From assembly GCF_025370875.1 (NCBI RefSeq), contig NZ_JAMXFD010000028.1:9823-73822 (forward strand): a stretch of 64,000 nt of DNA, read 5' to 3'. A program made the position numbers and the translations under genes. The stretch comes from Laspinema palackyanum D2c (lineage in GTDB: Bacteria; Cyanobacteriota; Cyanobacteriia; Cyanobacteriales; Laspinemataceae). Below, piece by piece: positions 59,056 through 64,000 of the stretch. How positions within the stretch are numbered: position 1 is the stretch's first letter; each line of letters starts with the position of its first letter. The notes below the pieces were generated by a model. It saw only the letters and a list, made by a program, of their open reading frames with translations. It was not told where the DNA came from and made no database searches.

Positions 59056-59343
59056 AAATCGGAATTGACACCAGTGCTGATGCTGATTCAATCTAGGGCA
59101 AATTAAATAATAAAAGACTCAGGGTTAGTAGTTTAGCTTCATGAAACCCCAGTTTAATTATTAATTAAAAATAACTGATTTCCGATGCACGGGAATGACA
59201 GTTTTTTTTATGAACTAGGGGTGGTGAGTTGATTTCAGTCCATCTAGTGACTCATGTCATTGCATTAATAATACCTGAGATTTTTTCAGAAATCCCCTAC
59301 CAAATTGAATCGGCATTTACCCGATTTTTGCAACTCACCCCGT
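59056..59343. other. Intergenic region, nothing seen
   Basis: About 290 bases between the convergent methyltransferase and GT2 genes, AT-rich, without an ORF, tRNA or clear terminator. Confidence 0.5.
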
Positions 59344-60228
59344 TCAGTGATTGATATGACTAGACATCTTGCCCCCGAAAGCACTCGCTAACAGCAGTCG
59401 GAAATAAGGCAGCAACCAAAAAACTGGCCAGAAAATGCCTGCATGACGTTGGGCAAAAACTTTCCATTCTCCCAGGGGTAATCCTTTCGGCTGGTTAACC
59501 TTTTTCAATCGTTCCCATACCTGGAGTTTTGGATCCGCCCAGCAATCTCCCGCAAGGGAATTAACCGGGCAAGTGCCGATATAACCGGGAACAATCCAGA
59601 CTGAACCCCCATTTTGCTTCACTCGTAAACCATAGTCCATATCCCCCGTACTATGAACAAAATTGGGATCAAGATTACCGACCTTTGCCCCAATATCTCG
59701 GGGAATTAATACGAAATTTCCGTTCATGGTATCACAACGGAGGGGTTTATCCTCTGGTGGACGTAATTTGAATTTAAGGGGATGCCACCAATTTTTTTTA
59801 ACCATGCCACCATAGGTCAGCAGATGGGTTTGGGGATCGCAAGTAGAACCGATGACCACGCAGAGTAATTCCCCTTGCGCTTGTAAAAGTTGATAAGTTG
59901 AGATAGCTTTAGTGATCGCATCTGGGTAAAGTACCGTATCATCATTGAGCCAAAGATAGAACTCCGGATCAGAGGCGATCGCCTCTGCAAAAGCACGCCG
60001 CATTCCCCCATTCCAAAATAAGCTCCCATTACCCTTAAGCAGATTGACGTTAGGATACTGTTCTTGAACCACTTCTGAAGTGCCGTCGGTACTCCCATCA
60101 TCGACCAAATAAATGGTTAGTATTACTTCGGGTGGTAGTTTCTGCGTGAACAGTCCAGCGAGACTCTCTAAAGTTTTCTCTCGACGGTTGTAGCAGGTCA
60201 TAATCACGGCGATGGTTTGAGGTTCCAT
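59344..60228 (-). CDS. Glycosyltransferase family 2
   Basis: 294 codons from ATG 60228, chosen because AAGGAT lies about nine bases upstream; ATG 60237 is possible. GT-A fold with TIAVIMTCYNRREKTLESLA, the DD motif YLVDDGSTDGT, and a second acidic LWLNDDTVLYPDA. It uses a nucleotide sugar, likely rhamnosyl-type by resemblance, but the sugar is not determined. It stands before a 230-base gap. Confidence 0.9.
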   Translation of the reverse strand: MEPQTIAVIMTCYNRREKTLESLAGLFTQKLPPEVILTIYLVDDGSTDGTSEVVQEQYPNVNLLKGNGSLFWNGGMRRAFAEAIASDPEFYLWLNDDTVLYPDAITKAISTYQLLQAQGELLCVVIGSTCDPQTHLLTYGGMVKKNWWHPLKFKLRPPEDKPLRCDTMNGNFVLIPRDIGAKVGNLDPNFVHSTGDMDYGLRVKQNGGSVWIVPGYIGTCPVNSLAGDCWADPKLQVWERLKKVNQPKGLPLGEWKVFAQRHAGIFWPVFWLLPYFRLLLASAFGGKMSSHINH

Positions 60229-60237
60229 TTCTATCAT

Positions 60238-60471
60238 CCTTACTTAGGCTTGTCAGCGGTGATCGCGCAGGAACTCGTAACAAGTTCTAATCTTTTAATG
60301 GCCATCCACTCGAACCCGTACCGAGGGATATTGTCTAAAATGCGACTTGCTAATCAATGTTCTTCTGCGCCGTTACGTTGTAATCTTTTAAAGATGTTAA
60401 ATTAAAGAATTTTCCTAAAAAAACTTCTGTAAGCTTGCCGGAAGGACAACGCACTACCCAGGAGTGTCAAC
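60238..60471. other. Gap between GT2 and GH39-like genes
   Basis: About 230 bases, AT-rich in the middle; no ORF of coding character. Likely contains the GT2 promoter and the end of the GH39-like transcript. Confidence 0.4.
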
Positions 60472-61764
60472 TTAAGGTGACAACTGATGTTCTAATAATA
60501 ACGGGGCAGGGCCAATTTCTACCCGATTTCTCCTGAGCAACTGTTGTTCACCCGCTAAATTCCGCACCTGCTGGACCCCCCACTCTTCCGGTACCTGAAA
60601 GCGGGAGGGGCCATCCGTATTCCAGACAATCCAAGCTTTATAGTCGCGATCGCGGGTTAGCTCACAAGTCCAAATCATCTGTTTTGCTTCACAGTCGTTC
60701 ATCTGCGCTCCCACCAGCCAGTTTTGCAGCTCCCCATAAGCAATTCCAGCCAGAGTGGGAGTGGTGCGATCGGGCTGAGTTAACCGCAAATAAATACCTT
60801 GATGATCCCAAACATACCAATACAACCGAGCCACTCCCGCGGCCCAATTTAGAATATACGATCGCGCCACAAACCCCGCCGCGCCCCACTCGTCAGAAAA
60901 AGGTGCAATACCTAACCATCCTGTTTCTGTATTCCATAATGGCTTATCACCCACACCATACTTTGCCATAGTCGTTTGGACTTGTTGAATCAGGGGAACC
61001 ATTGTTTCCGGAGGGAGAAAAGGTACATAGAAATGAAAGCCAATTACATCCGCATAAGCCCCCCCACCCCCTGCCAAGTATTGATTCAACCACTCGACGC
61101 CATGCTCTCCATCTGTAGGCGGAGGAGAAACTACCGTGATCGAGGAATCTACCTCTTTCAGAATTCGATAAGCTTCTTCACATAGGGTTAACATTGTCTC
61201 CAGACTGCCCGTATAAAACCCCTCCAAATTAGGTTCATTCCAGAGTTCATAGTAGTGAATACGCCCTTTATAGCGGGTGGCGACGGTGCGGACATAATTA
61301 CGCCAGTCCTCTATATTTTTCGGTTCGGCTGCGGTTCCCGTAGCATAGATCGAAGGTTCTTGAGGTCGGGCAGAAGCCCACCTTGGTGTCAGGCTCAAAT
61401 TGAGCAGAAGTTCTACCCCCTTTTCCTCAGCTAGAGCCACCGACTTGTCTAAAATATTAAAATTCCATTCCCCTTTTTTAGGCTCCAACTCAAACCACTC
61501 CACATAAGCCGCCATCAAGCGCCAACTGTAAAAAGGAACAATAGGCCAAGGAGTGAGGGTCGAAATGGGTGGGTCCGTGACATAGGTAGGAGTCGTAGCT
61601 ACATGGTGGATATGGTTTCCAAACAAGCTGGCCGGGATGGGCTGAGTTGGGGCTTGGATCTCGACCTGAACGTCCATCTTCAAACTACTCAAACTCACTG
61701 CTGTGGTTAAGGACAAAATGAGTAAAACTACAAATATAAGAAGGTGGGGTTTCGGTTGCTTCAA
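60472..61764 (-). CDS. Exported GH39-like glycoside hydrolase
   Basis: 430 codons. An N-terminal hydrophobic segment (about 7-26) serves as a signal peptide or membrane anchor. The catalytic (beta/alpha)8 barrel shows the acid/base Glu E177 in WNEPN and the nucleophile Glu E280 in NTETGW, spaced as in GH-A enzymes, family GH39. A PslG-like role in cutting or editing the locus's own polysaccharide is plausible. It is in the middle of the glycan locus, among glycosyltransferases. Substrate unknown. Confidence 0.82.
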   Translation of the reverse strand: MKQPKPHLLIFVVLLILSLTTAVSLSSLKMDVQVEIQAPTQPIPASLFGNHIHHVATTPTYVTDPPISTLTPWPIVPFYSWRLMAAYVEWFELEPKKGEWNFNILDKSVALAEEKGVELLLNLSLTPRWASARPQEPSIYATGTAAEPKNIEDWRNYVRTVATRYKGRIHYYELWNEPNLEGFYTGSLETMLTLCEEAYRILKEVDSSITVVSPPPTDGEHGVEWLNQYLAGGGGAYADVIGFHFYVPFLPPETMVPLIQQVQTTMAKYGVGDKPLWNTETGWLGIAPFSDEWGAAGFVARSYILNWAAGVARLYWYVWDHQGIYLRLTQPDRTTPTLAGIAYGELQNWLVGAQMNDCEAKQMIWTCELTRDRDYKAWIVWNTDGPSRFQVPEEWGVQQVRNLAGEQQLLRRNRVEIGPAPLLLEHQLSP

Positions 61765-61843
61765 TGTCCATTCTCCTGTTTTACTCTCAATGCAAGCCCA
61801 GGGGTTACACCCTCAGTTCAAAAATAAAGTTTTCCACCCTTAA

Positions 61844-62491
61844 TCATTTTCTTTTTCCAATTGCCAGCAATGATTTTTCTAATCCCAATGATTGTTCTAT
61901 CTCTAAATTCGAGTCAGGAAATAAAATAGCCATTTCCTTCTGTGTCAACAGTCGTAGCTCCGAGACCATATTCTTGCAATATTCCGCTGTAGGACGAGTC
62001 ACTAGACCCCAAACCGTAAAATTACGGACTACTTTATGCTGAATTGACTTGGGCAACCAATGTATAAACGGCGTTAAAAAATGAGGCTCTACAGGAAAAT
62101 TATAACTCGGAGTTTGGACGAAAAAATTGGGGGCGACTCTTTGAATTTCCGAGGCAAATTGAACTTGGTTCTCCCAGGTTTCTAAATGTTCAATCACCGA
62201 ATTACTAAAGGCAATATCAAACGCCGAATCTTCAAACGGTATGTTTTTACCATCGGCAACCACCCACGATATATTCTCCGGGAGTGTTGTCGAGTTTTCA
62301 TAGAGGTTTATCACCGTAACCTGTGGCACGGGAAAGCCTTCTTCCTTCGCTAATTCCCAGAAAAATTGATCTCCCCCCACATCTATGACTCGGGTTGCTT
62401 CTTCCACTTCAAATCTGGCATAGAATCTTTGCAGTCTACCTCGTCTAAAATGCCGTAAAAAAGGAGCATATAACTGATGAATGTTCACCAT
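61844..62491 (-). CDS. Class I SAM-dependent methyltransferase
   Basis: 215 codons. A Rossmann-type core with RVIDVGGDQFFWELA-type motif I (about 36-50), WVVADGKNIPFED, and FSNSVIEHLETW (about 110). It looks complete. It probably methylates a sugar or small glycan precursor in this locus. It follows the last GT4 gene after a 255-base gap. Confidence 0.85.
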   Translation of the reverse strand: MVNIHQLYAPFLRHFRRGRLQRFYARFEVEEATRVIDVGGDQFFWELAKEEGFPVPQVTVINLYENSTTLPENISWVVADGKNIPFEDSAFDIAFSNSVIEHLETWENQVQFASEIQRVAPNFFVQTPSYNFPVEPHFLTPFIHWLPKSIQHKVVRNFTVWGLVTRPTAEYCKNMVSELRLLTQKEMAILFPDSNLEIEQSLGLEKSLLAIGKRK

Positions 62492-62746
62492 ATTTTTTAT
62501 TTTACATCCCCGATAATTTTAAGCACACTTTATGTTCCACCTCTCGTAATTTGACCGATGGTTCTGGCAAACAATTAGCGAAAGGTGCTCAATCCTGGAA
62601 CAAATTAGCCTTTATAGCGACCCTAAATGAATTTGACAATGGATCCAAGACTGAAAGTCTTGGAGTGCGTAAAGCGCTGACGCGCATAGCTTCGCTGTGC
62701 GGCGAAGGGTGCCGTCCTGCATCACATCTTGCTCGCTATCTTTATG
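62492..62746. other. Gap with GC-rich inverted stretch
   Basis: About 255 bases. The segment 62660-62720 contains GCGCTGACGCGC and GCTTCGCTGTGCGGCGAAG, a local GC-rich inverted sequence of a kind seen between cyanobacterial genes. No gene seen. Confidence 0.4.
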
Positions 62747-63871
62747 TCAAACCGAATGAATTGCCATCAGTATAGCATCAGAGACCCACTCAGGCGTCAG
62801 ATTTTGGATGCGAGAGCGAGCCACACTCCTCATTCTAGCCAACTCTTCTGGGGAGGTTGAAAGGGTACGCTCCAAAGCTGAGTAAGCTGCTTCTAAATCA
62901 TCTGGGCGAAATATCCATCCGTTTTCCCCATCACTGACCAGCTCCTCAACAGATTGACTGTACAAGCTGCCCAGCACCGGCAAACCCGCCGCCATCGCCT
63001 CATTGACCACCAGCCCCCACTCATCCGCCAGAGTGGGAAAAACAAAAATCCCCCCCCGCTCATAAACTTGGGGTAAATCGGAATAAGCTAAATTTCCTAA
63101 AAAAGATAGGGAAATATTGGGGGGTAAAACTTGCTGCTCCAAGGTGGAGCGCAACGACCCCTCTCCGACTATCAAAAATTCTAGAGTTCTGTCCGGATGT
63201 GCTTCACCCCAACGAGCAAGGGCTGATATAAACAGAAGTAGACCCTTACGCTCAATCAGTTGACCCACATAAAGCAAGGTGTAAACCTGGTTAGCCTCTT
63301 TTGACAAAGGTAGAGCCGTAAAAGGGGAGATTTCAGTTGTATAGGGCGCAACAAAGATTTTTTCAGGAGCGACACCATAACTTCGGACATATCTCGCCCC
63401 ACTCTCTCCATTCACTAGTACAGCATCAGCTTGAGGCAAAAGAAATTTTCTGACCTGTTCCCTTAGCTTTCCTCTTCCCTGCTCGCTATATTCAGAAATC
63501 GTAGCCCACAAAATTAGTCGGCACTTAGAAGACCATTTCCGGTACAACAGAGAAAGCAGGCTCCGCATTCCCAGCTCCCCAGAAATTAATACATCGGGCT
63601 GATACTTTTGCAGGAGCCAGAGCGTATCATAGGGAATATGAACATACACAGGCTCGGAAAATCCATGTGGATGCCGCCAAGCGCGTTGTATCGTTAGGGT
63701 TTTCTGGACCTTGACATTCAACGAACCCCAATTTGGCTTCCATTGCCGATTGGGTTCCATCGGCGTCGAGATAAAAACCTGGAAATCATCAACCTTTTTA
63801 GCTATTGCCTCATAAAGGACTTCCCGATAGGGAGGAATAAAGTTGGTTAAAAGTGCAACCCGTTTAGCCAT
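62747..63871 (-). CDS. Glycosyltransferase family 4, right end of the glycan locus
   Basis: 374 codons from ATG 63869-63871 (MAKRVALLTNFIPPYREVLY); the frame extends to 63958 but the extra 29 residues look non-coding. GT-B fold; the C-terminal domain contains LYVGQLIERKGLLLFISALA and FPTLADEWGLVVNEAMAAGL with the acidic E-x7-E pair. Sugar and acceptor unknown. The locus may continue beyond the window. Confidence 0.9.
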   Translation of the reverse strand: MAKRVALLTNFIPPYREVLYEAIAKKVDDFQVFISTPMEPNRQWKPNWGSLNVKVQKTLTIQRAWRHPHGFSEPVYVHIPYDTLWLLQKYQPDVLISGELGMRSLLSLLYRKWSSKCRLILWATISEYSEQGRGKLREQVRKFLLPQADAVLVNGESGARYVRSYGVAPEKIFVAPYTTEISPFTALPLSKEANQVYTLLYVGQLIERKGLLLFISALARWGEAHPDRTLEFLIVGEGSLRSTLEQQVLPPNISLSFLGNLAYSDLPQVYERGGIFVFPTLADEWGLVVNEAMAAGLPVLGSLYSQSVEELVSDGENGWIFRPDDLEAAYSALERTLSTSPEELARMRSVARSRIQNLTPEWVSDAILMAIHSV

Positions 63872-64000
63872 AGTATTGTTTGGTTTTGTGATGGAATTGA
63901 GTCGAGGGACGAACAACCTTGAAATATCTGGTCGGTTCAGTTCCCTCTCAAAACACATTCTCTAGGATAATGCCTCCCTACCTTCAGTGGTAGATATGCC

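Overview
The window is a piece of a cyanobacterial chromosome. It carries genes for the photosynthetic NDH-1 complex (ndhN, ndhS), a phycobilin lyase of the CpcT family, Thf1/Psb29, the circadian input protein LdpA and a Ycf45-type ATPase. The HIP1 octamer GCGATCGC recurs throughout (for example at 12111-12118), heptanucleotide short tandem repeats lie in several gaps, and the ribosomal cluster has the cyanobacterial layout. Gene content, moderate GC and the large adhesin and histidine kinase genes fit a filamentous, Oscillatoriales-like organism. No rRNA or other taxonomic marker is present, so the genus is inference. I found no tRNA, rRNA, CRISPR array or intact insertion sequence.

Layout. 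1-3285 is the 3' part of a large secreted or surface protein (Ig/cadherin-like repeats, a DUF11-like domain, a seven-bladed FG-GAP propeller, an RTX-like calcium-binding tail). 4179-9013 is an arsenic locus: TVP38-type membrane protein, arsenite methyltransferase ArsM and a MerA-like flavoprotein read leftward; the radical-SAM protein ArsS reads rightward across a shared control region. 9014-12720 is an accessory zone with an AT-rich orphan gene bearing an N-terminal HEPN-like motif, a reading-frame remnant, a palindromic repeat and a truncated TPR-type gene. 12773-30892 is the S10-spc-alpha ribosomal supercluster on the minus strand, rplC to prfA, with structured DNA upstream of rplC.

31698-39372, on the plus strand, holds ndhN, four tandem VWA-domain paralogues, an Slr1339-like protein, ldpA and a ycf45-like gene. 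39628-54314 is mixed housekeeping: a 1054-residue PAS/GAF histidine kinase, tsaB, thf1, a cpcT-type gene, a STAS protein, hemF, mrp, rodA, ndhS, a HAS-barrel protein and an alpha/beta hydrolase. 54439-63871 is a surface-glycan locus: WecG/TagA-type transferase, CDP-paratose-epimerase-like enzyme, two GT4 enzymes, one GT2 enzyme, two methyltransferases and an exported GH39-like glycosidase.

The most unusual items are the VWA array, whose second copy looks like a mosaic of its neighbours; the AT-rich HEPN-like orphan; a previously unlabelled 64-67 bp palindromic repeat present four times; a strong hairpin just upstream of rplC; and heptad repeats forming an inverted pair between rpoA and rplQ.
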